6,585 nucleotides of DNA from WHSM01 sp050701635 (GTDB lineage: Bacteria; Actinomycetota; Actinomycetes; Mycobacteriales; Micromonosporaceae): the NCBI GenBank assembly GCA_050701635.1, contig JBOGDF010000311.1, positions 1-6,585 of the forward strand, written 5' to 3'. How positions within the stretch are numbered: position 1 is the first letter of the stretch; each line of letters begins with the position of its first letter. This document shows positions 1-6,092 of this stretch, piece after piece. Below the pieces are notes generated by a model. It was given only the letters and a program-made list of their open reading frames with translations, made no database searches and was not told the DNA's origin. A program made the translations under genes and the position numbers.

Positions 1-228
1 GGCGGCGGTCCGGCAAGGCGCAGGTTCGTCCGGATACCGGTGTTGTATCCGGACGGTTCTGCAACGCGGCCGGTCGTCGTCTGGTGCCTGTCGCAGCCGA
101 CTGAAGATCTACAGGACAGGCCCTAGAGCATCATCGATGTGACGCTGCTCAGAACGCGGGAAACGTACCGGCGAGATATTGACGCAGCGTGATAACTTGC
201 GGCCTTCCAGGCTTGGGGGAGGGGGCCC
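1..228. other. Non-coding leader upstream of the CASTOR/POLLUX-like gene
   Basis: I see no convincing gene here. Some plus-strand frames stay open for about 100-125 nt from the left edge, but they lack the strong G/C third-position bias of the real genes and encode nothing recognisable, so the end of an upstream gene is not supported. The stretch contains a perfect hairpin (27-55) and, at its right end, the purine-rich ribosome binding site of the next gene (about 215-225). A promoter for that gene should lie here. TTGACG at 179-184 resembles a -35 box and GATAAC at 191-196 a -10 box, but they are only 6 nt apart and cannot pair with each other, so no promoter is called. Confidence 0.6.
27..55. 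terminator. Perfect 11-bp hairpin, possible terminator or operator
   Basis: The arm CGTCCGGATAC (27-37) is exactly complementary to GTATCCGGACG (45-55), with a 7-nt loop CGGTGTT. Such a strong stem in non-coding DNA is unlikely to be accidental. No T-run follows on either strand, but actinomycete terminators often lack one. It could end transcription of a gene left of the window. The alternative is a dyad operator for the gene starting at 229, although its distance of about 170 nt from that start makes this less likely. Confidence 0.5.
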
Positions 229-2109
229 GTGAAGGTCACGTTTCGTCGCCGGTTCCGCTACTGGTTCGACAACACCATGTCCCGCGGTACGCCCGCGCTG
301 ATCGGATGGCTCGGCGTGGTCGTGCTCGTGCTGGTGCTGATCGGCGCGGTCGCGATGGCGTTGACCGGGCCGAAGGAGATCACCAGCAAGGGCGTACCCG
401 AAGCGACCTGGCAGAGCCTGATGCGGGTGCTGGACCCCGGTACGGTGACCGGCGACGCAGAGAGCTGGATCTTCCGGGCGCTCAGCCTCGGCGTCACCTT
501 CGGCGGCATCCTGATCTTCAGCGCGCTGATCGGTGTGCTCACCACCGGCCTGGACGCCAAGCTCGCGGAGCTGCGCAAGGGCCGCTCGGTGGTGCTGGAG
601 GAAGACCACACGGTGATCCTCGGCTGGTCCGACCAGGTGTTCACGATCATCTCCGAGCTGGCCGAAGCGAATGCCAACCAGCGCCGCGCCGCGATCGCGA
701 TCCTCGCCGACCGGGACAAGGTCGAGATGGAGGACGAGATCCGCAGCAAGGTGGCGGACACCCGTACCACCAAAGTGGTGTGCCGCACCGGCGACCCGAT
801 CGACCCGGACGACATCAAGCTGGTCAACGTCGACTCCTCCCGCTCGATCATCGTGCTGCCCTCCGACGACGACGATCCCGACGCGCACCTGGTGAAGACG
901 CTGCTGGCGATCACCAACGCGCCGGGCCGGCGGCCGGAGCCGTACCACATCGTGGCCGCGGTGACCCGCTCGGAGAACCTGGCCGCAGCGAAGCTCGCCG
1001 GTGGCCACGAGACGTACCTGGTCGACGTCTGCGACGTCACCGCCCGGCTGATCGTGCAGACCTGCCTGCAGTCCGGGCTGTCGGTGGTGCACAGTTCGCT
1101 CCTGGTGTACGAGGGCGACGAGATCTACATGCAGGAGCAGCCCGAGCTCACCGGCTGGAGTTTCGGGGACGTGCTGCACGCTTACCGCACCTCGACGGTG
1201 CTCGGGCTGGTGGCCGACGGGAAGGTCCGGCTCAACCCGCCGATGCACACCCGGATGCGCCCCGGCGACCAGGTGATCGCGATCTCGGAGGACGACGACA
1301 CGGTGGTGCTCTCGCCGCACCCGCCGGTGATCGACCAGCACGCCATCACCGCCGTGCACGGTCAGCCGAACGCGCCGGAGCGCACCCTGATCCTGGGCTG
1401 GAACGTACGGGCGCCGCTGATCGTGCAACAGCTCGACGCGTACGTCACCCGCGGCTCGGAGATCCACCTGGTGACCGAACAGCCCGACGCCGGGCTGTAC
1501 CTGTCCAACCTGGCGCCCGGGCTACAGCACGCGGCGGTGAACCTGAAGGGCGCCGACGGCGCCGACCGCGCCGTGCTGGAGGCGCTCGACGTGGGCAAGT
1601 TCGACCACGTGATCGCGCTCTGCCGCGACGACCTGGAGCCGCAGCTCGCCGACTCCCGCAACCTGGTCACACTGCTGCACCTGCGGGACATGGAGCAGCG
1701 GATCGGCGGGCGGTTCTCCGTGGTCAGTGAGATGGCCGACGACCGCAACCGCACGCTGGCGCAGGTCACCAAGGCCGACGACTTCGTGGTCGGCGAGAAG
1801 CTGATCAGCCTGCTGATGACCCAGATCTCGGAGAACCGCAAGCTCGCCGACGTGTTCGCCGACCTGTTCGACCCGGACGGCTCCGAGATCTACCTCAAGC
1901 CGGCCGGGTACTACGTACGGCTGGGCGGGCCGGTCAGTTTCTACACGGTGGTGGAGGCGGCACGCCGGCGCGGCGAGGTGGCTGTCGGGTACCGGCTGGC
2001 GTCGCAGGCACGCGAGGCCCCGATGTTCGGCGTCGTGATCAACCCCGACAAAACCTCCCAACTAACCCTAACCCCGGACGACCGCATCATCGTCCTAGCC
2101 GAGGACTAA
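229..2109 (+). CDS. CASTOR/POLLUX-like putative ion channel with two RCK domains
   Basis: This 626-residue membrane protein resembles the plant nuclear-envelope channels CASTOR and POLLUX/DMI1. It starts at GTG 229, just after a G-rich ribosome binding site (GGGGGAGGGGG, 215-225). A basic N-terminus (residues 5-10) precedes TM1 (about 23-45). A pore-like segment with L-D-P-G-T at 68-72 lies where the plant proteins carry their A-D-S/A-G-N-H filter, and TM2 spans about 85-107. The signature RKGRS-V-LEEDHTVILGWSD (about 116-135) links the pore to RCK domain 1, whose Rossmann start is ILGWSDQ. A second RCK-like unit starts at LILGWN (387-392). The C-terminal part (about 500-563), with SEMADDRNR, a segment ending ADDFVVGEKL and YLKPAGYY, matches the end of the plant proteins closely. 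It lacks the long plant N-terminus. The family forms tetramers, and plant CASTOR conducts cations and is Ca2+-regulated. The ion carried and the role in bacteria are unknown. The last 20 or so codons use three CTA codons, unlike the body. It is a single-gene unit convergent with the neighbouring operon. Confidence 0.9.
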   Translation: MKVTFRRRFRYWFDNTMSRGTPALIGWLGVVVLVLVLIGAVAMALTGPKEITSKGVPEATWQSLMRVLDPGTVTGDAESWIFRALSLGVTFGGILIFSALIGVLTTGLDAKLAELRKGRSVVLEEDHTVILGWSDQVFTIISELAEANANQRRAAIAILADRDKVEMEDEIRSKVADTRTTKVVCRTGDPIDPDDIKLVNVDSSRSIIVLPSDDDDPDAHLVKTLLAITNAPGRRPEPYHIVAAVTRSENLAAAKLAGGHETYLVDVCDVTARLIVQTCLQSGLSVVHSSLLVYEGDEIYMQEQPELTGWSFGDVLHAYRTSTVLGLVADGKVRLNPPMHTRMRPGDQVIAISEDDDTVVLSPHPPVIDQHAITAVHGQPNAPERTLILGWNVRAPLIVQQLDAYVTRGSEIHLVTEQPDAGLYLSNLAPGLQHAAVNLKGADGADRAVLEALDVGKFDHVIALCRDDLEPQLADSRNLVTLLHLRDMEQRIGGRFSVVSEMADDRNRTLAQVTKADDFVVGEKLISLLMTQISENRKLADVFADLFDPDGSEIYLKPAGYYVRLGGPVSFYTVVEAARRRGEVAVGYRLASQAREAPMFGVVINPDKTSQLTLTPDDRIIVLAED

Positions 2110-2226
2110 CGGCGGCTGCCGCTGCCCCACTTGGGGCCCCGCGTGGTCGGCAGAAGCGGGACAAAACGGGCGTACCGGCCACCACGCGGGGCCCCAAGTG
2201 CGGCAGCGGAGTTGGGTCAGCCGCCG
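2110..2226. terminator. Large inverted repeat between convergent genes, likely bidirectional terminator
   Basis: The left arm (2119-2147) and right arm (2181-2209) pair over 29 nt with one C-C mismatch (2127/2201). Both arms contain the self-complementary core GGGGCCCC. The pairing continues outward: CGGCGGCTG (2110-2118), directly after the TAA of the channel gene, is complementary to CAGCCGCCG (2218-2226), which covers the last codons and stop of the depolymerase gene. An 8-nt bulge (2210-2217) lies on the right side only. The loop is about 33 nt (2148-2180) and includes ACAAAACGGG. The element fills the whole gap between two genes that point at each other, the classic place for a two-way terminator. 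There is no T-tract on either side. It is longer than an ordinary terminator, so a dispersed palindromic repeat or small MITE-like element is an alternative. Confidence 0.75.
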
Positions 2227-3221
2227 AGGGCGTGGACCATGCGGAGGACGGTGTCGAGTTGGGCGCCGCCGTGGCGGGCGTAGTCGGCTTCGCCGAGGTA
2301 GCCCCACCAGTCCCAGCAGCCCTGCGGGTTGCTGCCGGACGTGGCCTTGGCCTGCGGGTAGAGCACTACCAGGTTGTTGGTGTCGGCGTACTCGTTGAGG
2401 TACGCGGTGTCGATCAGGCGGGTGCCGATCGTGGAGTAGCCCTGGTTGCAGCCGTGCAGCACCACCACGAGCCGGCAGGCGGCGCCGTTCGCGCAGCTGG
2501 TCGGTGCGTACACGAAGCCGTCGGTGCCGAGGCTGAGCGCCGACGCGGAGCCGCCGACGGCGTACGGGTTCTGGTCGAAGCGGGTCAGGGTGCCCTGCCG
2601 GGCGCCGGTGTTCGGCGGGTTGGCGCTGCCAAGCAGGTGCCGCAGGAAGCTTCCCTCCGGGTCGATCCCGCAGTTGTTGATGTACGGCGGATACGTGCTA
2701 CCGCACGGGTTCGGCCCCTTCGGGCTGATCCAGGCGTGCCCGGCGGGGGTGCTGCTCTGGTAGACCACGTTCGCCCCGAAGTCCCGGTAGTACGTGACCA
2801 GATCACCGGAGACCGAGCCGACCACGGTGCTGTCGTTGGTGCCGTGGAAGACGTACACCGGGTCGCCGGAGAGGTTGCCGACCGGGTCGATCAGCCCCTG
2901 GCCGGACCAGCTCCGGGTGATCGTCTTGAGCTGGGGGAGCTGGTCGTCCCACCAGTCCTTCATGCAGGCGTACTGGGCGCGGAACACGTCGCGCTGGGCG
3001 CAGTAGTAGGGCCCGCCCGCGAACACGGCCGCGCCCCGGAACGTGCCGGAGTACGCCACGTGCAGCTGGGTGGCGGCGTAGCCGCCGGAGGAGATGCCGG
3101 CGGCGTACACCCCGGAGATGGTGTAGCGGGGCAAGGCGGTGACGGTCGCCGCCTCGGCGCTCGCGGTGGTGGGGGTGGTCAGGGCGAGCGCGGCGAGCGC
3201 CGCGACGGCGAACCTTCGCAC
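2217..3221 (-). CDS. Secreted type II (circularly permuted) PHB depolymerase, catalytic domain only
   Basis: This 334-residue extracellular serine esterase probably hydrolyses poly(3-hydroxybutyrate) to short hydroxybutyrate units. A signal peptide (residues 1 to about 24, MRRF plus an Ala/Leu-rich core, ASA/AEA cleavage sites) directs export. The lipase box G-I-S-S-G is at 42-46 (nucleophile Ser44), followed by FAGGPYYC (67-74). The likely triad Asp130 lies in HGTND and His162 in AGHAW. The oxyanion-hole motif VLHGC (254-258) and the CWDWW motif (302-306) come last. This order (lipase box, Asp, His, oxyanion hole) defines the type II catalytic domain, a circular permutation of the usual arrangement, as in the Penicillium funiculosum enzyme, which is also about this size. 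Eight cysteines (74, 86, 173, 184, 243, 249, 258, 302) could form four disulfides. No linker or substrate-binding domain follows. It is the last gene of the operon, starting at GTG 10 nt after the preceding stop. Activity on PHB itself is inferred, since relatives may act on other esters. Confidence 0.87.
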   Translation of the reverse strand: MRRFAVAALAALALTTPTTASAEAATVTALPRYTISGVYAAGISSGGYAATQLHVAYSGTFRGAAVFAGGPYYCAQRDVFRAQYACMKDWWDDQLPQLKTITRSWSGQGLIDPVGNLSGDPVYVFHGTNDSTVVGSVSGDLVTYYRDFGANVVYQSSTPAGHAWISPKGPNPCGSTYPPYINNCGIDPEGSFLRHLLGSANPPNTGARQGTLTRFDQNPYAVGGSASALSLGTDGFVYAPTSCANGAACRLVVVLHGCNQGYSTIGTRLIDTAYLNEYADTNNLVVLYPQAKATSGSNPQGCWDWWGYLGEADYARHGGAQLDTVLRMVHALGG

Positions 3222-3225
3222 GGGG

Positions 3226-3234
3226 CACCTCCTA
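3226..3234 (-). promoter_or_regulatory. Strong ribosome binding site overlapping the upstream stop codon
   Basis: On the minus strand the sequence reads TAGGAGGTG, then CCCC, then the GTG start at 3221. TAG (3234-3232) is the stop codon of the upstream secreted hydrolase, and AGGAGGTG (3233-3226) is a near-perfect anti-16S site at ideal spacing. Ribosomes finishing the upstream gene stop on the binding site of the next one, which favours translational coupling. It also fixes the GTG at 3221 as the start of the depolymerase. Confidence 0.85.
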
Positions 3235-4563
3235 CAGATCGCAGTGGTTGACCAGGTCTCCTTCGGCGGGACGGGGCACGGTGCGGCTGGCCGGTGGCGC
3301 GGCGCGGCGCTCCACCCAGCCCTCCAGCGCCGCGAACGCGGCCCGGTAGCAGGGCAGGATCGGGCGCAACAATTCCGGGTGTACGGGGTAGAGCCCGTCC
3401 ACGTGGTTGCCGCCCTCGATCCGGTAGTAGCGGTAGCGCGGCTTGGCGCCCATCGCCGCGTACACGTCGGAGTCGACGCGGATCGGCAGCAGGGTGTCCA
3501 GGGTGCCGTGCAGCGTGATCATCGGCTTGCTGACGGTGCCGGTCAGCGAGACCCGCTCCACCGCGTCATGCACCGCCCGCGGCCGGCTCGCGTAGTCGTA
3601 GTCGGTGTCGCAGCCGGGCAGGCTGCCGGGCAGGCAGAACGGATACCCCGCCCGGGTGTCGCCGTCGTAGCCGGGATCGAACTCCTCCCGGTAGATCCGC
3701 TGCGTGAGATCCCAGTAGTACGCGTGGTGGAACGCCCAGAGCGGCTCCGAGCCGGGTGCGAAGCCGGCGTCGATGATCGCCTGGTGCGCGGCCGGATCGC
3801 CGGCGGCCGCCTTCGGGTAGTGCCGCAGCGCCGGCGGCAGGAACGTCAGCAGGTGCGGCCCCCCGCGGGTGAACAGGGTGCCTTCCCAGTCGACGGCGCC
3901 GTCGTACAGGTTCGGGTGGCGTTCGAGCTGCCAGCGGGCGAGGTAGCCGCCGTTGGAGATGCCGGTGGCGTACGTACGCCGCGGCGCCGTGCCGTACCGC
4001 TGCGCGGCCACCGCCTTCGCGGCGCGGGTGAGCTGGGTGACCCGGTGGTGCCACTCCAGCACCGCGTCGCCGGGGCGTACGCCGTCGGTGTAGAACTCGG
4101 CGCCGACGTTGCCCTTGTCGGTGGCGGCGAACGCGTACCCCCGGGCGAGCACCCAGTCGGCGATGATGAAGTCGTTGGCGTACTGCTCGCGTACCCCTGG
4201 GGCGCCGGTGACGACCAGGCCGCCGTTCCAGCGCTCCGGGAGCCGCAGCACGAACTGCGAGTCGTGCTTCCAGCCGTGCGTGTTGTTCAAGGTTGACGAG
4301 TCCGGGAAGTAGCCGTCGATCTGGATCCCCGGTACGCCGCTCGGGTTCCCGGTGCCCGGCGCGTGCAGCCCGGCCCAGTCGTTCGGATCGGTGTGGCCGC
4401 TGGCGACCGTACCGGCGGTGGTGAGGTCGTCCAGGCAGGCGACCTCGGCGTGCTCCGCGCCGGGCACCCACAGCCGGGGGCAGGCATCGACCGCGCCGGC
4501 CGGCCCGGCCAGGGACGCCGCGAGCAGCGCCCCGGCCGCGCAGACCAGACTTCCACGGTTCAT
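3232..4563 (-). CDS. Secreted serine alpha/beta-hydrolase, candidate hydroxybutyrate-oligomer esterase
   Basis: This is a 443-residue exported alpha/beta-hydrolase of uncertain substrate. The signal peptide covers about residues 1-24 (MNRGSLV, an Ala/Leu core, then AGA). An oxyanion-region strand GGLVVTGAPG (114-123) precedes the nucleophile elbow G-I-S-N-G (201-205, Ser203). A long insert follows (about 225-340), rich in Trp, Tyr and Phe, which probably forms a lid. The likely acid is Asp356 in LHGTLDTLLP and the likely base His387 in EGGNHVDG. Six cysteines remain after the signal (28, 43, 310, 318, 405, 441), enough for three disulfides. Tannase/feruloyl esterase is the obvious alternative label, but the Cys pair that flanks Ser and His in that family is absent. 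Annotated 3-hydroxybutyrate oligomer hydrolases are usually longer. The link to oligomers rests mainly on the adjacent depolymerase, which its stop codon overlaps in regulation. The ATG start at 4563 follows AAAGGGAAA, a moderate binding site, 25 nt after the transporter's stop. Confidence 0.75.
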   Translation of the reverse strand: MNRGSLVCAAGALLAASLAGPAGAVDACPRLWVPGAEHAEVACLDDLTTAGTVASGHTDPNDWAGLHAPGTGNPSGVPGIQIDGYFPDSSTLNNTHGWKHDSQFVLRLPERWNGGLVVTGAPGVREQYANDFIIADWVLARGYAFAATDKGNVGAEFYTDGVRPGDAVLEWHHRVTQLTRAAKAVAAQRYGTAPRRTYATGISNGGYLARWQLERHPNLYDGAVDWEGTLFTRGGPHLLTFLPPALRHYPKAAAGDPAAHQAIIDAGFAPGSEPLWAFHHAYYWDLTQRIYREEFDPGYDGDTRAGYPFCLPGSLPGCDTDYDYASRPRAVHDAVERVSLTGTVSKPMITLHGTLDTLLPIRVDSDVYAAMGAKPRYRYYRIEGGNHVDGLYPVHPELLRPILPCYRAAFAALEGWVERRAAPPASRTVPRPAEGDLVNHCDL

Positions 4564-4588
4564 CGGGTTTCCCTTTCCGAGGCCGCTG

Positions 4589-5950
4589 TCAGGGGCCGAG
4601 CTTGGCGAGCTCGTCCTGCTCCGCCTCGACGGCGGCGAGGTCGAACTTCGAGGTCTCCCGGGACAGCACCACCGCGACGATCGTGATCAGTACGCAGACC
4701 ACCAGGTAGAGCGAGATCGGCGTCGACGATCCGAACGAGCTGAGCAGCGCCACCGCGATCAGCGGCGCCACGCTGCCGGCCACGATCGACGCCAGCTGGT
4801 AGCCCACCGAGGCGCCGGTGTAGCGCACCTTGGTGCCGAACAGCTCGGAGAAGAACGCGGCCTGCGGGCCGTACATCGCGGCGTGGAAGAACAGGCCACC
4901 GGCGATCGCGACTGTCACCAGCCCCGCGGTCTTCATGTCCAGAAGTACGAAGAACACGAACGCCCAGACCCCGACCCCGGCGGCGCCGAGCAGGTACACC
5001 GGGCGGCGGCCCCACCGGTCGGAGAGGTGCGCAAAGGTGGGGATCACGATCAGGTGCACCAGCGCCGCGACCAGCAGCGCGTTCAGCCCCACCTGGCGCG
5101 CCATCCCGAGGTGCTCGGTGATGTAGACCAGTACGAACGCGGTGAAGATGTAGTAGCTGACGTTCTCCGCGATCCGGGCGCCCATCGCGATCAGCACCTC
5201 GCGGCGGTACCGGCGGAGCACTTCGAACACCGGCGGTGCGCTCTGCTCGACCTCGGCGGCGCTGCGTGCTGCCCGCTCCTGCGCCTGCTGGAACACCGGC
5301 GACTCGGCGATCGACAGGCGTACCCAGAGGCCGACGACGACCAGCACGATGCTGAGCAGGAAGGGCACCCGCCAGCCCCAACTCAGGAACTGCGCATCGG
5401 TGGTGACCGCGCTGATCCCGGACATCACCGCAGTGGACAGCAGCAGCCCGATCGGTACGCCCGCCTGCGGCCACGACGCGCGCAGCCCGCGGCGTTTCGT
5501 CTTGCCGAACTCGGCCGCCATCAGCACCGCGCCGCCCCACTCGCCGCCCAGTGCGAAGCCCTGCACCAGGCGTAGCAAGGTCAGTATCAGCGCGGCCCCG
5601 AGCCCGAGGCTGGCGAAGGTCGGCAGTACGCCGATCAGGAAGGTCGCGCCGCCCATCAGCATCAGCGTCACGACCAGCATCGACTTGCGCCCGATCCGGT
5701 CCCCGAAGTGTCCGAAGAAGACCCCGCCGATCGGCCGCGCCAGGAAGCCCAGCGCGTACGTGGTGAAGGCGAGCATGGTGCCGACGAGCGGCTCGGACTC
5801 CGGGAAGAAGAGCTGGTTGAACACGAGCGCGGCCGCAGTCCCGTACAGGAAGAAGTCGTACCACTCGATGGTGGTGCCGATCAGGCTCGCCACCACGACC
5901 TTGTTGACTTCCCTGCGGCTGGGCTCCGTGCTGGTTCCACCGGTGGCCAT
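4589..5950 (-). CDS. MHS-family major facilitator transporter (proton symporter)
   Basis: This 453-residue, 12-TM inner-membrane carrier belongs to the metabolite:H+ symporter (ShiA/ProP/KgtP-like) branch of the MFS. Seen in the sequence are the TM1 signature IGTTIEWYDFFLYGTAA (24-40, with Asp32), the loop 2-3 motif GHFGDRIGRK (80-89), the TM4 motif RLVQGFALGGEWGGA (127-141, with Glu137), a charged central loop (about 215-250, QQAQERAAR), the second-half copy HLSDRWGRRP (308-317) and an acidic C-terminal tail. All hallmark residues are intact and the length is normal. The family imports organic acids and zwitterions with protons. The substrate cannot be read from the sequence. As the first gene of an operon with two secreted esterases, 3-hydroxybutyrate or another hydroxyacid released outside the cell is the natural guess. 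The ATG start is set by GAGGAGG at 5958-5964, 7 nt upstream. Its stop lies 25 nt before the next gene. Confidence 0.9.
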   Translation of the reverse strand: MATGGTSTEPSRREVNKVVVASLIGTTIEWYDFFLYGTAAALVFNQLFFPESEPLVGTMLAFTTYALGFLARPIGGVFFGHFGDRIGRKSMLVVTLMLMGGATFLIGVLPTFASLGLGAALILTLLRLVQGFALGGEWGGAVLMAAEFGKTKRRGLRASWPQAGVPIGLLLSTAVMSGISAVTTDAQFLSWGWRVPFLLSIVLVVVGLWVRLSIAESPVFQQAQERAARSAAEVEQSAPPVFEVLRRYRREVLIAMGARIAENVSYYIFTAFVLVYITEHLGMARQVGLNALLVAALVHLIVIPTFAHLSDRWGRRPVYLLGAAGVGVWAFVFFVLLDMKTAGLVTVAIAGGLFFHAAMYGPQAAFFSELFGTKVRYTGASVGYQLASIVAGSVAPLIAVALLSSFGSSTPISLYLVVCVLITIVAVVLSRETSKFDLAAVEAEQDELAKLGP

Positions 5951-6092
5951 GTGGGCGCCTCCTCGCGTAACGGTGTCCTCGGACGGCAGGTCCGGATATT
6001 CACTCGTTGGCGAGCGTATGAAGCGGGCGGGGCGCGCTCTATGGCGTCAGAACACCGAGTTGCGGCGGCGTTTATGGCAGATTTCCCATAGG
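5951..6092 (-). promoter_or_regulatory. Probable promoter/operator region of the transporter-esterase operon
   Basis: This 142-nt gap separates the regulator's stop from the transporter's start, with visibly more A/T than the genes. It ends in the strong binding site GAGGAGG. Several small dyads are present: TATGG/CCATA (6073-6077 and 6086-6090), CTCG-TTGG-CGAG (6003-6014), and CGGAC-GGCAG-GTCCG (5980-5994, in the likely leader). GAATAT on the minus strand (around 5995-6000) could be a -10 box, but no good -35 lies 16-18 nt upstream. The first dyad sits directly behind the regulator's stop and may be an operator or a weak terminator. None is strong enough to name. Confidence 0.45.

Noticed and set aside
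1..126. Open plus-strand frames that could be the tail of an upstream gene
   Set aside because: Third-position G/C is well below the neighbouring genes, the product is unrecognisable, and a perfect hairpin lies inside the stretch.
142..190. Inverted repeat ACGCTGC (142-148) / GCAGCGT (184-190) before the channel gene
   Set aside because: Seven base pairs across a 35-nt spacer is expected by chance in GC-rich DNA.
109..1467. Long open minus-strand frame opposite the channel gene
   Set aside because: Its product is a low-complexity Arg/His/Val/Asp-rich string without domains. Such frames arise opposite genes with high G/C third positions.
229..2109. Channel gene as an ordinary potassium channel or TrkA uptake subunit
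   Set aside because: There is no GYG selectivity filter, and the linker, RCK start and C-terminal signatures match the CASTOR/POLLUX family instead.
3139..4296. Long open plus-strand frame opposite the secreted hydrolase
   Set aside because: It has the same antisense artefact composition, no ribosome binding site or motif, and the opposite strand has clear signal peptide and catalytic motifs.
3232..4563. Tannase/feruloyl esterase label for the secreted hydrolase
   Set aside because: The family's disulfide-linked cysteines next to the catalytic Ser and His are missing: the motifs read GISNGG and GGNHVDG.
4540..4563. Cys8 of the secreted hydrolase as a lipoprotein attachment site
   Set aside because: The residues before it (S-L-V) do not fit a lipobox, and the hydrophobic core comes after rather than before the cysteine.
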